Below are positions 46,159-58,651 of a DNA stretch of 61,546 bases, in pieces. The first letter of the stretch is position 1, and each line of letters begins with the position of its first letter. Location of the stretch: positions 1 to 61,546 of the forward strand of contig JAMYWO010000244.1 of the NCBI GenBank assembly GCA_024220525.1, written 5' to 3'. This DNA comes from Cochliopodium minus. Taxonomy: Eukaryota > Discosea > Himatismenida > Cochliopodiidae. The notes beneath the pieces were generated by a model. The model ran no database searches and had not been told where the DNA came from. It saw only the letters and a program-made list of their open reading frames with translations. The position numbers and the translations under genes were made by a program.

Positions 46159-46443
46159 GTTTCTATTTTTTTTATTTTTATTTTATCTTCTATTCAATCA
46201 AAAAAAATTTTATAACTTTTTCAACTTTACTTTTTTGAGCCAAATATTTTGTTTGTTTTCAAAAATAAATAATCAAATCAATATTCGATAAGGATTCTTA
46301 TTGAAAGTTACAATATAAAAATTTTGATTTACAAGAGAACATCAATTTATTTTGACTCTTGAAACATTTTATCCACCTAAATTGTGCAACAATTTTTCAT
46401 TTTATATTTTTTATGTTTTTTATTTTTATTTTGTTTTTTATTT

Positions 46444-49059
46444 TTAAATATCCTCTTTAGAGTTTCTTCTGTCCTTGTTGGAAGACTTCTTGGAAGGATT
46501 CTTAGAAGAAACCTGGATGATGTCAGACTTGTACTGAAGCTTATTCTTGTCAGAAAAAGCCTTCAATTTCTTGAAATAGTCAGACTGCATCAAATAGAAG
46601 CCATTGACAATAGCCATCAACAAAGTGCAATCAAGAGAATAATCGCTGATCAAAAGAGTCAAACTTTTAATGTCGGAGAATTTTTTGTTCTCGAAAATTA
46701 ATTTCCCGACGATCTTGTGTTGGTTGGGGTCCTCTTCTGTGGGGCTCTTTTGGTAGATGTGCCAGATGTTGTAGGGAGACTCTTGTTGGAGGAGGAACAT
46801 CCCTTTCCATAAGTCTGAGGAAATGATCACCTCGTGATAATCTATTCTGAACATGTGACAATTTAATCCTTCATAACGAAATCCTTTTAAACAAAAAAAA
46901 AAATTAATTAATCACTTACTAAATTTTAATTTTTAAATTTTTTATTTTTGATTTTTTATTTTTAAGAATTTTTACTAGAATTTTTATTAATTTTAAATTT
47001 TTTTTTAAATTTTTTTTATTTGATTTTTTTTTTTTTTCAATTTTATCTGTTTTTTAAGAATTTTTCTGACCTGTGTGAAATGGAGATTGAGAAATTACAA
47101 TACATTGTAATTCATCTTTGTCTATATTGGAAGGTATAATCATTTTATTTTCAGATTCTTGAGATGTCTTTATTAAAAAATAAAAATAAAAAAATAAAAA
47201 ATTTAAAAAAATTTAAAATAATTAAAAAAAAATTTAATAAAATTTAATAAAATAAAAAAAATAAAAAATAATAATAATCAAATTAAAAAAAAATAAAAAA
47301 TAAAATTTTTTTTTTTTACAATATTAAAAGGATTTTTTATCATAGATTGATTTTTGAGGTATCTCATGGCTTCTTCTTCTTTAACTTGAAAATTATTAGG
47401 GTGCAAAACAATATCTATCAATGGTTCTTTGGGTACCACTGACATTACAAATTTCTCTTTTTTATTTCCTTTTTTAAATACAAATTAAAATCCAATATTA
47501 ATCAAAAATAAAAAAATAAAAAAAAATATCCAAAAAAGTTAACATTAAAATAAACAAAAATAAAAAAAATAAAACGAAAAATAAGAAATGATTTTAAAAA
47601 ATTGAAATTAAATAAAATCAAACATTATTGAAAACTGTGAAAATTATTTAAAAAAAAATCAATCGAAAAATTAAAAAAAAAAAATTGGATAAATTAAAAA
47701 ATTAAATAAATAAAAAATGAAAATGAAAATTTTAAATTACCTGCAAAAGAATAAGGAACTTTCGAAGGTTTTGCTTTTTTAAAATTTAAAGTGGAATCGT
47801 TAGGTTGCAAGTCCATGATGTTTCCACAGGGAGTGGGGAAAGATCTCCACAGTTTGTAGTCGAAACTCATTTCCAAAATGTAACCCACTTGCTTTGGATT
47901 GTGGATGGTCAGCCCTATTTTTACTTGTGCGCATTTTTCTGCGTTTTTTTTTTTGTCACAGTTGTCATCTTGCAAAAGTGGGATCCATCCTAATTTTTAT
48001 TTTTTTAAAAAAAAAAAAACAAAAAATAAATAATTAAAATTTAATAATAATAAAAAATAAAAAAAATAATTAATTAAAATATATAACTACCAAAAATAAA
48101 AATTGACAATAACTTTTAAAAATCAAAAATAAAATTTTGAAATAATTTGGAATTAAAATTAATAAAATTTTGAAATAAAATAAAATTTAATGTTAAAATT
48201 AACAAATAACAAAGAAATTGAATTTAAAAAATTGAAAATAAAAGGATTGTTTTTACCTTTGCATAATTTATGCTTTTTTATCTTACTCACTGTTTGAAAA
48301 AATCGTTTTAAAAAAAAAATTATATTTTCCAAGAAAAAAAGATGATAATTTGATTGATTACCTCTATAAAAATGAGCGGCAATTTCTTTCCCAGATTCTT
48401 TTTTTTCGCTGTATTCAGAATGAGACATCAAAGAAATCCTAAATCTCTCTTCTGATCCCATCCTTACTGTTCCCTCATTCTCCCTCTCCCATATCGCACA
48501 TATCCCATCTTTCTCCACATTCACCAGTTGAACGATGCTGGACCATAAGATGATCATATTTTTGGAGTTTATCATTTTGAAGGAGACATATTTGATTCCT
48601 TTCTTTGAGATGTGATTCTGCATGTATTTCTCGAATTTTATTCTCAATACTATATTTTATGCAATCAAATTATATATATCTTTGAATATGATTCTATTAA
48701 TCGAAGGTACAAAATTTGAACTTTTTTAGCGGATAATTATTTTTTTATTTTGTTCATATACTATATTCATCTTGTGCATATGTTGAGGATATTAAATTTA
48801 TCCTCAAAGAAATTGGAAAGGAACTTATTATTTTGAAGTATTGTTTATTATCTTCAATATATTTCAAAAATGCCTTTTATAATTGAATATTCAAGAGATA
48901 TCCTTTATTAATATGATTGAATTTGATTTGGATTGCTTTTTTACCTTGTGCACATAGTTGCCATTCTATATTTGGAATTATTCCTGATTGATTTTTTGCT
49001 TTGAATTTTGTATTTTCTTCAAATTCTACTGTTGAAGGCCAAAATACTTTATTTTCCAT
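46444..49059 (-). CDS. unrecognised protein, about 500 aa
   Basis: ATG at 49059 (MENKVFWPSTVEFEENTKF). Exons at about 49059-48947, 48657-48362, 48290-48257, 47989-47740, then smaller ones at about 47460, 47130 and 46890-46444. Joining CAQ to VLRIKFEKYM keeps frame. The sequence is mixed alpha/beta with no signal peptide or membrane helix. Noted patches are RFRISLMSHSEY, VKIGLTIHNPKQVGYILEMSF, FRIDYHEVIISSDLWKGMFLL and IKSLTLLISDYSLDCTLLMAIV. The C-terminus is basic and Ser-rich (KNPSKKSSNKDRRNS). The beta-rich end faintly recalls tubby/scramblase-like barrels, but I cannot assign a family. Confidence 0.6.
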
Positions 49060-49506
49060 CACAATTCAATTGATTCGTTTTAGTGGTTTCCAATAAAATT
49101 GTGGTTAGTCCAATAAGCAATTTTTTTTAAAATTTTTGAATTACTTTTTTGAAAACACCTTTAATCTTAAACTTCTTTAAAAACAAAGAATTAAACTCTT
49201 ATCTCCTTCTCAATCATTTTTTCCTCACAATTTTTGTTCTTTCCTTTTTTCTCGATTATTGATGTTTTGGTAAATTTTAAAAATATCTAAAAAAATATTA
49301 TTTATTCTCTTTTTTTCAAAATCAATCATGTAAGGATTGCGTAATACTCAATTTTACATCAAGAAAAATTAAAAGTATAAAGAAGCAAAAAAATAAAAAT
49401 GTGAAAAATTTAACAGTATAAAGATTTTTTATTCAACCAAGATAGATGTGTATATACAAAAAAAACAATAGGTAATTCGAAATCTTCATAATGATGTGAA
49501 TGTGTT
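49060..49506. other. intergenic, about 450 bp
   Basis: Between the start of the unrecognised gene and the ankyrin gene stop. AT-rich; nothing recognised. Confidence 0.5.
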
Positions 49507-50058
49507 TTAGATCAATTCATATTTCAAATATTTCTTGATCAGTATGCGACAATTCTCGTTTTTATACTTCTTTGCGACATCCAATGCAGTATGACCATCT
49601 GCATTCTTGAGTTTGGGATTGGCACCATTGAGCAAAAGGATTCTAACTACATTTTCTTTTCCCTTCCAACAAGCCAAATGCAATGGGGTCTCCAAATGTA
49701 CATCTTGTTGATTAATATTTGCTCCATTTTCTAACAAGAGGGATATTATCTGGGCATTTCCATTTATGGATGCGAAATGAATAGGTGCCCAATTCATTTG
49801 TTTCTCATCTTCATTTACATTGATTGATTTCACTAATCTTTGAACTGCATCCATATTATTGATGAAAGTGGACCATACAAGAGCATTTCCTTGAACGATA
49901 TGATTGCTTCCCCATTTCTGATGTATATCTGTGTATTTCTCTATCATTGGCTTGTTTCCCAACATGATAGATTCTCTGAACCATTTGTTTTGTATCTGTG
50001 AATTTGTAAAGCTTCTTTTGAGATGTTCTGTTAAAGGTGAATTGACCATTGTCTTCAT
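49507..50058 (-). CDS. small ankyrin-repeat protein, 183 aa
   Basis: Single exon, ATG at 50058, stop at 49507, unusual in this intron-rich region. An N-terminal 60-residue helical part precedes three to four ankyrin repeats: MNWAPIHFASINGNAQIISLLLENGANINQ, LETPLHLACWKGKENVVRIL and GHTALDVAKKYKNENCRIL (each shown in part), plus a weaker first unit (NALVWSTFINNMDAVQRLV). Ankyrins mediate protein binding, so no enzyme activity is predicted. Intergenic space on both sides is several hundred bases. Confidence 0.85.
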   Translation of the reverse strand: MKTMVNSPLTEHLKRSFTNSQIQNKWFRESIMLGNKPMIEKYTDIHQKWGSNHIVQGNALVWSTFINNMDAVQRLVKSINVNEDEKQMNWAPIHFASINGNAQIISLLLENGANINQQDVHLETPLHLACWKGKENVVRILLLNGANPKLKNADGHTALDVAKKYKNENCRILIKKYLKYELI

Positions 50059-50850
50059 TTCTATCTATTTTCTCTTTGTTTGGTTAAATTTATTTTTCTT
50101 CTTTTTCACTACTTAAACAAAAATTTCTTGTGTTTTTTTTTTTATTTTTATTATTTATTTTATTTATTTAATTTCAGCATCTTTAACAAGATAATCGGTT
50201 AAATAATATTTTATTTAGGCTTATTTTTTATTCTTTTTTTTTTTCAAAAAGATTTGATATTCACTTATCCAGATTGGGGACAGAATCAAATTCAGATCAA
50301 ATAAATCTCAATCAAGAAAATAAAATTACTAAAGGAGAACACATTAAAATAAAAGTAATATTTTTAACCACTTTATTTATTTATTTATTGCCCTCAATGA
50401 TTCTTAAGTAAATTTTACATTTTTTTAAAAAATTAAATTTGAATCAATTTCACTCCTTTCCTTCACAAAATTTAATATTATATTTAAATATTTCAAGTAC
50501 AATATGACAAACCCAATACCTCAAAAAAAATAATCAATTTCATAAAAAAAAAAATTTACAAATGTTCCTTTTTCAATTTGAATAAGATCCTATATAAAAA
50601 TTATGATATTTTTAATTTATTTGGTGAAAGAAATTAATAAAATAAAATAATAAATTGAAATTTTAAATTAAACTAATTGTCTTAAATAAATCTGAGGATC
50701 AGAATAAAAATTTGAGGTTAAAATCTAAAATGTAAAAAAAAAAGATTTAATTTAATATTTAATATTTAATATTTAATATCAACAAAATATGATTCAAATT
50801 TGTTCAAAAAATAAAAAAAAAAAGAGTTTTTTAAAACTTTTAAATCACAA
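50059..50850. other. intergenic, about 790 bp
   Basis: AT-rich, with TTTAATATTTAATATTT direct repeats near 50750-50780. No gene recognised. Confidence 0.5.
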
Positions 50851-51713
50851 TCATTTTTTGGATTCTTCAAAATCCATGCTCGCTGAGTTTACACAATACC
50901 TGAGACCTGTTGGTTTAGGACCATCATCAAAAACATGACCCAAATGAGAATCACCTATTTAGTGTCAAGAAAGAAAAGTGTTGAAAAAATAAATAATTGA
51001 ATTGAATTTTGGAAAAGAATTTAACATTTGGAACAATGTATTTCTGTTCTTTTCATCATGAATGAATTATCTTCTTCTATTTCGATACTTTTTGGCATGC
51101 AATCGAAAAAACTTTGAAAAAAAAAAAATTCACAATAAAAAAAAATTTAAAAAAATGAGGATTTACCTTGGCCTTCAAGAAACAAATTTGCACAAATCCA
51201 ATTACTTAAATCAAAATAAACAAATGTTTTTTTACCATCCAGATCCACTTTAAATATAAATTTTGAATATTTAGCGAAAATAATCTTTCAAAAAAAAAAA
51301 AGCGCAAACCTATCGAATTTGGTTTTGGAATCGAACAATAGTGCTTTACATCCTGCGCAATAATATTTTCCTTCTTTCTTATTATCCCAAAACAAATTAT
51401 CAAATGCTCTTTCTGTTCCATGTTCCCTCATCACACTGTATTGTCTAGGTGTCAATTTTTCCCTCCATTCCTTCTCTGTAATTTTTATTTTTTGATTATC
51501 GTGTTTAGATTCTTCAATGATGCTCTTCTCTTCCAACCTTATTGATGTATTGCTGATGTATTTTGGTGAAAATGTATATTTGTAGGTGATATATCCTATT
51601 CCCAAAGAACATAACAAGATTAGAGTAATATATTTGGGTCTTAATAAATTACTCTTCACCTTTGATTTCAATATGTTTTTGTTGTTGAATAATTTGTTAG
51701 AGAAATTCTTCAT
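50851..51713 (-). CDS. msrB: methionine-R-sulfoxide reductase, membrane-anchored
   Basis: Five exons, 51713-51310, 51247-51236, 51172-51167, 51111-51026 and 50954-50851, give 203 residues with phases that all fit. The N-terminus has a basic stretch and one membrane helix ([18 protein letters not shown]), so the enzyme may be anchored in the ER or inner mitochondrial membrane. The SelR domain shows [30 protein letters not shown] (zinc CxxC), [25 protein letters not shown] (second zinc CxxC) and RYCVNSASM with the catalytic Cys. It reduces methionine-R-sulfoxide in proteins. Two consecutive exons are 12 nt (TGGATCTGGATG) and 6 nt (GCCAAG) and together encode the conserved SGSGWPS loop. Confidence 0.92.
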
Positions 51714-51944
51714 TTTTTTATTATTTTGATTTTAAAAAGTTGAAGAATGAAAATCAAAATGATAATCATGCTAAAAATAATGTTTCTGAAAAGAGGTATT
51801 TGAAAATCAAAGCATTTTTTTATATTTTTTAAAGAGAAATAAATAAAGATGAAAATAAAAAAATTTGTTCATCTCTTCCTTGTATATTCATTGAATATCA
51901 ATATTTAATTGGACTCTATTTGTTTAAAAATTCATATTTAAAGG
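51714..51944. promoter_or_regulatory. short divergent promoter, msrB / FAD oxidoreductase
   Basis: Only 231 bp separate the two start codons, so both core promoters must lie here. No motif is asserted. Confidence 0.5.
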
Positions 51945-53469
51945 ATGATAAAGAAATTTGACGAAATAATCGTGGGAAAGGGAATAATGGGATCATTTCT
52001 CTCCCATGAGCTAATGAAATTAGGAAGAAACATACTTGTCTATGATAATGACACCACCACGAAAAATAGTTGCTCCCTAAACAGTGGAGGGTTGGTAAAA
52101 TGAAAAAATAAAAAAAATATAAACAAGAAATGATTGAGAATATAATCAAAAATATGATTATTGAAAACCACATAGGTATCACCAATATCTCCACATACAT
52201 ATTATATGAATAAATTAACGAAAAAAATCTACGATACAAAAATCTACGAAGAACTAAGTGAAAAACACTCTGGAAAAAAAAAATTCACCAAAAAAATTCC
52301 CAGAATAAAAATATTCAACGATATAAAAGATAAAGAAAATTTCATCAAAGCATCAAAAACAAATTCTTTCCTTGAAAATGTTTTCAGCGAAAAAACAAAA
52401 AAAATGGAAGAGGAGCTCCTTCCTTTTTGTAATTTGCCACATGGTGTTGGGATCATCAATGAGGATTTCAATTTGATTGTCAATGTTCCTCTTTTGATGG
52501 AGAGTTTTGTTGTTCAATTTAAGAAAGAAAATGTTTTGGTAGAAAAAAATTTTGAAGTTGATAAAATAAGAAATATTGATAATGGTATTATTATTTTTAT
52601 TCATTATTTTTTATTTTTTTTATTTCATTTTTTGATTGTGGTATTTTTTTTTTTTTTTTTTATTTCATATTTTTATTGATAATGGTATTTTTATTTTTGA
52701 TCATTTTTTACATTTTTTATTATGGTTATTTCTTATTTTTATTTTTTTCATTTTTTTTTATTTTTATGTTTTATTATATTATTTTAATATGTTAGAAGGT
52801 TACAAGTTTTCTTACCAAGATGGTGGTTTAGAGATTTGGTGTAAAAATATCATTTTTTGTGAGGGATATCTTGGTTACAAAAATCCTTACTTTGATGATC
52901 TATCTTGGAGACTGGTAAGAGGTAATAAAAAAAAAACAAAAAATTTAATTTTAATAAAAAAAAAAAATTGTTTAATTAATTATTTAATGGAAGGAAGATC
53001 ATTGGTTGTTAAATTTAATAATGAAAATTTGGTCCCAGATATTTTGAAAAGCAGGAACTGCATTTTGAATTTTGATCATAACTTATTCAAAATAAGCGAA
53101 ACAGAGAACATGTACGAGTTTGGATCTACCTACGAGCCTCTAGAAATTAAATCAATCGATTCATTAAACAGTAAAGAAAAGGATGAAGAAAAAAATGAAA
53201 AGTTAATTGAAAACCTCAAAAAAAGCCTCAAACAAAGTGTTGATTTTGATCTTTTGTATGTTAAAGAAGGAATAAGACCTTGTTCTATTGATATGGTCAA
53301 TCCTTTTGTGGGGAAATCGTTGAAGCATGACAACATTTACATATTGAATGGTTTTGGATCCAAAAGTTTCAGCATTGGACCTTATTTATCGAACAACCTT
53401 GCTTCACACCTAATATTTGGAAAAGATATTCATCCAAACGCAGATACAATAAGATTTATGGGAAATTAA
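51945..53469 (+). CDS. FAD-dependent oxidoreductase (DAO family), 386 aa
   Basis: Four exons, 51945-52094, 52176-52584, 52796-52921 and 52994-53469, are in phase. The N-terminus is a dinucleotide-binding fold, DEIIVGKGIMGSFLSHEL (GxGxxG), followed by the acidic end of strand 2 (LVYDND). The central substrate domain includes NVPLLMESFVVQF and KNIIFCEGYLG. The C-terminal FAD signature is EGIRPCSIDMVNPFVGKS with YILNGFGSKSFSIGPY. This is the layout of D-amino-acid oxidase, sarcosine oxidase and related amine oxidases. The substrate cannot be told. A lysine-rich insert around NSKEKDEEKNEKL is unusual. The third intron lies in RG/RS with A-rich flanks. Confidence 0.82.
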
Positions 53470-53555
53470 ATTCAAAAAATTTTTATTTATTGAATTTTAA
53501 ATCTTTTTTTTTTTTATTTTTATTATTTTATCAAAAGCTTTTAATTTATTCAATT

Positions 53556-54103
53556 TTAAAAAATAAAACATTTTGAATTTTCTCCAGTATCGCTGTTGCT
53601 TCTTTGTTGAACAGGAAGAGAGCTAGGAATTTTCTTAGGAAATTTAGGAGTGGTGGAAGTACTAGGAGTGAGGGTCTCTTTCTGTTGGGAAGAGTTTTGT
53701 TCATTCAAAATGACAGACAAAGAGTAAGCTCTTGCTATGTTCACAAAAAGTTCTGACACAAAGTAGCCCGATTTTGAAGAGATTTCGAAATATCCGTCCA
53801 ACTTCATTGATTTAGAAAGAGCCAAACCTTCTTCATAAGAAACTACTCTAGAGCTTTCCCCAATATCTATTTTGTACCCTAATGAATTAATATTTTTTTA
53901 ATTTTTTTTTTTTTAATCATTTTTATTTTTTTAATTTTTTTATTTTTATTTTTTTATTTCAAAAAAGTTTCAAATTTTTATTGTTTTTACAACAAGAAAA
54001 GTTGGCAAATATGCTTTATTGGCGTGGATGGAGTTGATCATTCGGTACTTCTCTGCCTCCACAAACCCATTTCTGTCATTCACTGAATAAACAACAAGAA
54101 CGC
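53556..54103 (-). pseudogene. Ras-like small GTPase, C-terminal half, frame broken
   Basis: Exon 54103-53991 reads GVLVVYSVNDRNGFVEAEKY ending FLV, as in Ras from the G3-G4 region. Exon 53878-53556 reads GxKIDIGES, VVSYEEGLALSKSM and FEISSKSGYFVSELFVNI (G5-like SAK region), and ends CFIF, a CAAX prenylation box. The first exon ends in phase 0, but the second needs phase 1. GGTACAAAATAGAT looks like GGTAACAAAATAGAT (GNKID) with one base lost. No P-loop or switch I exon can be found upstream, although a DTxxxxEEQ-like peptide lies near 54360-54420. Probably a decayed gene; a sequencing error at the missing base is possible but does not explain the absent N-terminus. Confidence 0.55.
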
Positions 54104-54428
54104 CTAAAAATAAAAATAAATAAATAAATAAAATTAAATAATAAAAAATAATAAAAAATTTTAAATGAAAAGAGAAAATAAAAATAATAATAAAAATGAC
54201 AAAATAAATAAAAATTGGAAGTATCAGAAAATAAGTTTTCAAAAAATAATAATAAAAAAATTAAAAAAAAAAATAAAATAAAATAAAAATGAGAAAAATA
54301 AAAATGATAAAAATAAAATTAAAATAAATTTTTTTGTTGTTATTATTTACATTATTTTCATTATGGATTGATCTTGTTCTTCTTTGTTGGAAGAGGTGTC
54401 AGTGATTTGAAAAGAACGTTCTCTCCAT

Positions 54429-56842
54429 CTATTTTCTGCTTTTTTGGTGAACCTCGTTCTTTTGTGATGCTGTGTAACTCTCCGCAAATTTGTTATTGAC
54501 AAGAACCAACATTGATGTTTTTCCTTTTTAAAAAAACAAATTACAAATTACAAATTAAAAAAAACAATTAAAATGTGATTAAAAAAATAAAATAAAAAAT
54601 AAAAAATAAAAAATAAAAAATAAAAATAAAAATAAAAAATAAAAAAATAAAAATAAAAAAATAAAAATAAAAAGGAGGAAAATATGAAAAAATAAAAGTT
54701 GTTTTTTTCACCATCTACAATTTTATGGAAATTATCATCAGTTAAACTAAATCCAATGAAAAGCAATTTCTTTGTAATTAACAATGTTTGAACTTTTTTT
54801 TTTTGTAAAAAAATAAAATTAAAAAAAAAAAATAATGAAGAAGAAAAATGTTAGTTAAACCTATTCCTTGCAATGCTGATTTTTGTTTTTCATACCTCAT
54901 GTAATGTTCTCTTGTGAGTACAATGTCTTCAGGGTGTTTGACGCATCCGTGCATCTTTAAAACCCAACGATCCATCTTTTTAACTTTAACATCATCTTTG
55001 TTGGATTGATTTTCTGGAGAAGGGTCATAAGGGAGAGTTCTTACTTAAATTTTAAAAAAATTTTTAAAATAAAATTAAAAAATGTTTTTAAATAAATAAT
55101 TTTTTTTTTTTTGAAGAAAAAAATCTTCAAAAATTTTTTATAGAGAAAAAAAAGTGTTAAACCTTTTATCCCCATGTTTTCTGATGCAAGTTCAAAGAGA
55201 GTGTCATAGTTGGTTGTAACTACTTCGGACACGGGAAGAGAAGAAAGTAAAGCATGGGACAAAGAATGATGGAAACTATTCAATTTTTCTACAATACATT
55301 CGGAAAGGCCTTATTAATAAAAAAAAAATTAATTTTAAATTTAAATTAATTTTTTTTTATTTTTTATTTTTATTTTTTGGAATTTTTTTGCCTTTTTTAT
55401 CTCCAAATACTTTTTTAAGTCTCATGTCGATGATGCGTGCTTTATCTAGGAAATTAAAATCTTTTGTTTCATTTATTTCTTCTTCTGACATCTTGCACTC
55501 CTTTTGAAGATCACCCAACAAAGCAGCCCAAGAAGGAAGACCCTTTTATAAAAAAAAGATTTTCAACAAATAATTTTCAAAAAAAATTTTTAATAAATTA
55601 ATTACAGCTCCCATACTAACACCAGCACCTATTAAATATTTTTATTTTTATTTTTATTTTTATTTTTATTTTTATTCTTATTCTTATTTTTTATTTTATT
55701 TTTATTTTTATTTCTATTTCTATATCTATATCTATATTTATTTTTTATTTTTTATTTTTATTTCTATTTCTATATCTATTTTTATTTTTATTTATTTTTA
55801 TTTTTATTTTTGTTTTTATTTTTATTTTTTAAAATTTTTTTTTTGATGAAATAAAATTATTTCTAATTTATTATCAATTATAAATTAAAATTTTTTATTT
55901 TTAAAAAGATTTACCAAGAAACAAAGCTAATTTTCCTTTTTGAGCATACACTGCAAGATCTTCTGCTTTCTCTTTTAATTGATCGCTCAAACCAAGAAAA
56001 GATTGTTTGCGATCAGATCTTGCCTTTTGCAAAGCATCGAACATGATGTGATCTTTCGTCACCAAAACTACGTCACAATTTTTTTTTTCGATGAATTTGT
56101 AGATAGTTTCTAAAATCACTTTTATTATTTCTCCGCTCTTTTCATAGCCTCCAGATCCTATAAAAAAAAAAATTTAAAATTTTTAAAATGGAAAAAAAAT
56201 AATAAAAAAAAATTTATTTACCTCCAGTTCCAATGATAGGTAATCCTATTAAATGTTTTTCTCTTCTGTTTCTAGGTTTAAGATTTTTGCTTTGGATTTC
56301 TTTCCATGCTAATTTCAGAAACTCTTTTATTCCTTGCACGATCCAACCAGTTTCTTGTGTGCTGTTAAAGTTATGAATGTAACCAATGAAAGGCTGGAAA
56401 AAGAAATTATAAATTGGATTTTTTTCAAATTTATAGTTTTTTTTTTTTCAGTGAAATATTTTATCAATCAAAAATAATTTTCGAAAAAATTTTTTTTTTT
56501 TTTTGGAAGAATATTTTACTTTTGGTTCTCTTATCCATTCGGGTGATAATTGGATGTATTTATTTTCATTTTTTTGTTCATTTTTTTTATACTTTGTGAG
56601 AAAATTGATATGATGCTCTGAATCATCAAACCAATAACTCATCTATAATTGAAATAAGGGGATTTTTGAAAGAGTAAATGGGATAGATTATAAAAATTCA
56701 TTCTTTTAAAAAAAAAACTGTATATTTCTATATTTACAGGTATATAATTTGAATTTCCAGTAATTAACCATTGATCCAAACAGAAATATCTCAAATCACC
56801 AAATGCAATAAATAAATGCCCTTTATTATTTGTTAATTTCAT
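54429..56842 (-). CDS. SIR2-like domain protein with N-terminal macro-like region
   Basis: ATG at 56842; about nine exons. The N-terminal part (GHLFIAFGDLRYF, LIGLPIIGTGG, DVVLVTKDHIMFDALQKAR) resembles a macro-like fold seen before SIR2_2 domains. The SIR2 part follows: ALFLGAGVSMGAGLPSW (NAD loop, its centre coded by a 23-nt exon 55606-55628), VVTTNYDTLFE, MHGCVKHPEDIVLTREHY (His of the active site) and LLFIGFSLTDDNFHKIV. The last exon, 54523-54429, continues in phase and stops at TAG. SIR2_2 proteins cleave NAD+ or deacylate targets, and bacterial relatives act in phage defence. A eukaryotic role is unknown. Introns are T-rich on the sense strand. The last two exons are short, so the C-terminus is slightly less certain. 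Confidence 0.8.
55637..55826. repeat. (TTTTTA)/(TATTTC)n low-complexity tract in a SIR2 intron
   Basis: Degenerate hexamer array with TATTTTTATTTT and TATTTCTATATC variants. On the sense strand of the SIR2 gene it is A-rich, opposite to most introns here. Confidence 0.85.
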
Positions 56843-56913
56843 TTTTTTTTTATAAAATAATAAAATAATAAAATAAATAAAAAAAAATAATTTCTTTTGA
56901 CATAATAAAATTT

Positions 56914-58618
56914 TCAGTTTTTATTATTTTCATTATTAACATCTTTTTTCAAGTTATGAACATTAAATCTTTTTTCCTCCTTTAAAGTTTCTCTAATTCT
57001 CTTCAGGACCAAGTTGTAGCACTGCTGAGAAGCACAAACACTAAGAATGTTGTACCCACTTAGTGCTTTTGAAAGCAAATTTATGTTGGGAAGTGTAAGA
57101 AGTATTCTTACAATCGTATGATGATCATTTTCTGCACTCAAATAAAGTGGAGACTAAAAATAAATTGAAATAATATATAAATAAAAAATTATAAAAATAA
57201 AAATAATTTTTTTTATAAAATTTTAAAATTGAAATTGATATTGTCAAAAAATTTTAAATATTTATTTAAAAAATTATTTTTTTATTACTTTTCCGTAGTG
57301 ATCAGTTTCGTTATAGTCTATCTTGTAGCTCAAAAATAATTTTACAATGGAAGTATTCCCTAGTGAACAAGCAGAATGAAAAGGAGAATGTCCTGCAAAA
57401 TAGATTTTAATAAATAAAAGAAAAAAGAACATTAATAATATTTTTTTTCACCTTTATTTGGAACATGTAATCCTTCCCATCTTGAACACAAAATTTTGGC
57501 TCCTAAATTTTATTTTTAATTAATTTTTTAAAAAAATAAAACGATGTTTTTTTCACCTGAACTCAGTAGAAATTTTATGACTTCAATGTTACCCGATTCA
57601 ACAGCCCAATGTAAAGGAGTTGCCTGGAAAAATAAAAATAATTTATTTTTTTATTTTTTTATTTTTTTTATTTTTTTAATTATTTTTTTCTCAATTTTTT
57701 TTTTATTTTTTTATCTTTATTTTTAATTTATTATTTGTTTTTTTCATTTTATTTTTTTTTTATTTGTTTTTTTTTACCCCATCTACACACGTTTTGTTTA
57801 GGAGGGCCCCTCTTTTAACTAACATTTTAACAATAGATTTTTCTTTTGATAAAACAGCCCAATGGAGGGGCGTTTGTATCAACCCATCTATTTTTTTCTC
57901 TAAAAAAATATTTGATAAAATAAAATAAAATAAATTTTAAAATTTAAAATTTAAAATTTAAAATTTAAAATTTAAAATAAAAAATAAAATTAAAAATAAA
58001 ATAAAAATAAAATAAAAATTAATAGTTTTTTACCTTTATTATATTTTTTAACATTTACTTTTTTGTTTGATAAAAGTATTTTTAAAAAGGGGATGTTTTT
58101 GGTTCTGATGGCATGTATGAGAACTGTTTCTCCACTCAAAGTTTCTTTGTTAGGATCCAATTCATTAATTGTAAGTAATTTCTTTTAATAATGAAAAATA
58201 AAAAATAAAATAAAATAAAAACATAGAAAACAAAGAAAAAAATTAATTTTTACTTTAAAAAATCTCATTCTGTTTGATTTTAGAGTCATCATTAGAATAT
58301 GGGATCCCGATGAGTCGAGTTCATTCAAGGAGAAGCACTTTTTCTTGGATTTTGCTAAGTTTGTATTGTGACTCAAAAGTAGCTTGAATATCTCCAATTT
58401 GTTTTTACTCTAATTAAAAAAATAGAAAATGATTAGAAAAAAAATATGAAAAATAAAGAAATAAAAAATAAAAAATTCAAAAATGATATTAAAATAAAAA
58501 ATTAAAAATAAAATATAAAAAATAAAAAATAAAAAATAAAAAAAAATAAAAAAATAAAAAGAAAAAAATAAAAAGTAATAAATAAAAATTAAAAAAATAA
58601 AAAAAATAAAAAAAATAA

Positions 58619-58651
<33 letters not shown>

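Noticed and set aside
54429-54523. GKTS motif read as a Ras P-loop belonging to the Ras-like fragment
   Set aside because: The exon fits the SIR2 gene in phase and ends at its stop; the upstream part of a P-loop (GxxxxGK) is absent.
31290-56842. Nuclease plus SIR2 plus phosphatases as a defence island
   Set aside because: The genes are far apart, on both strands, separated by housekeeping genes, and the contig order is uncertain.
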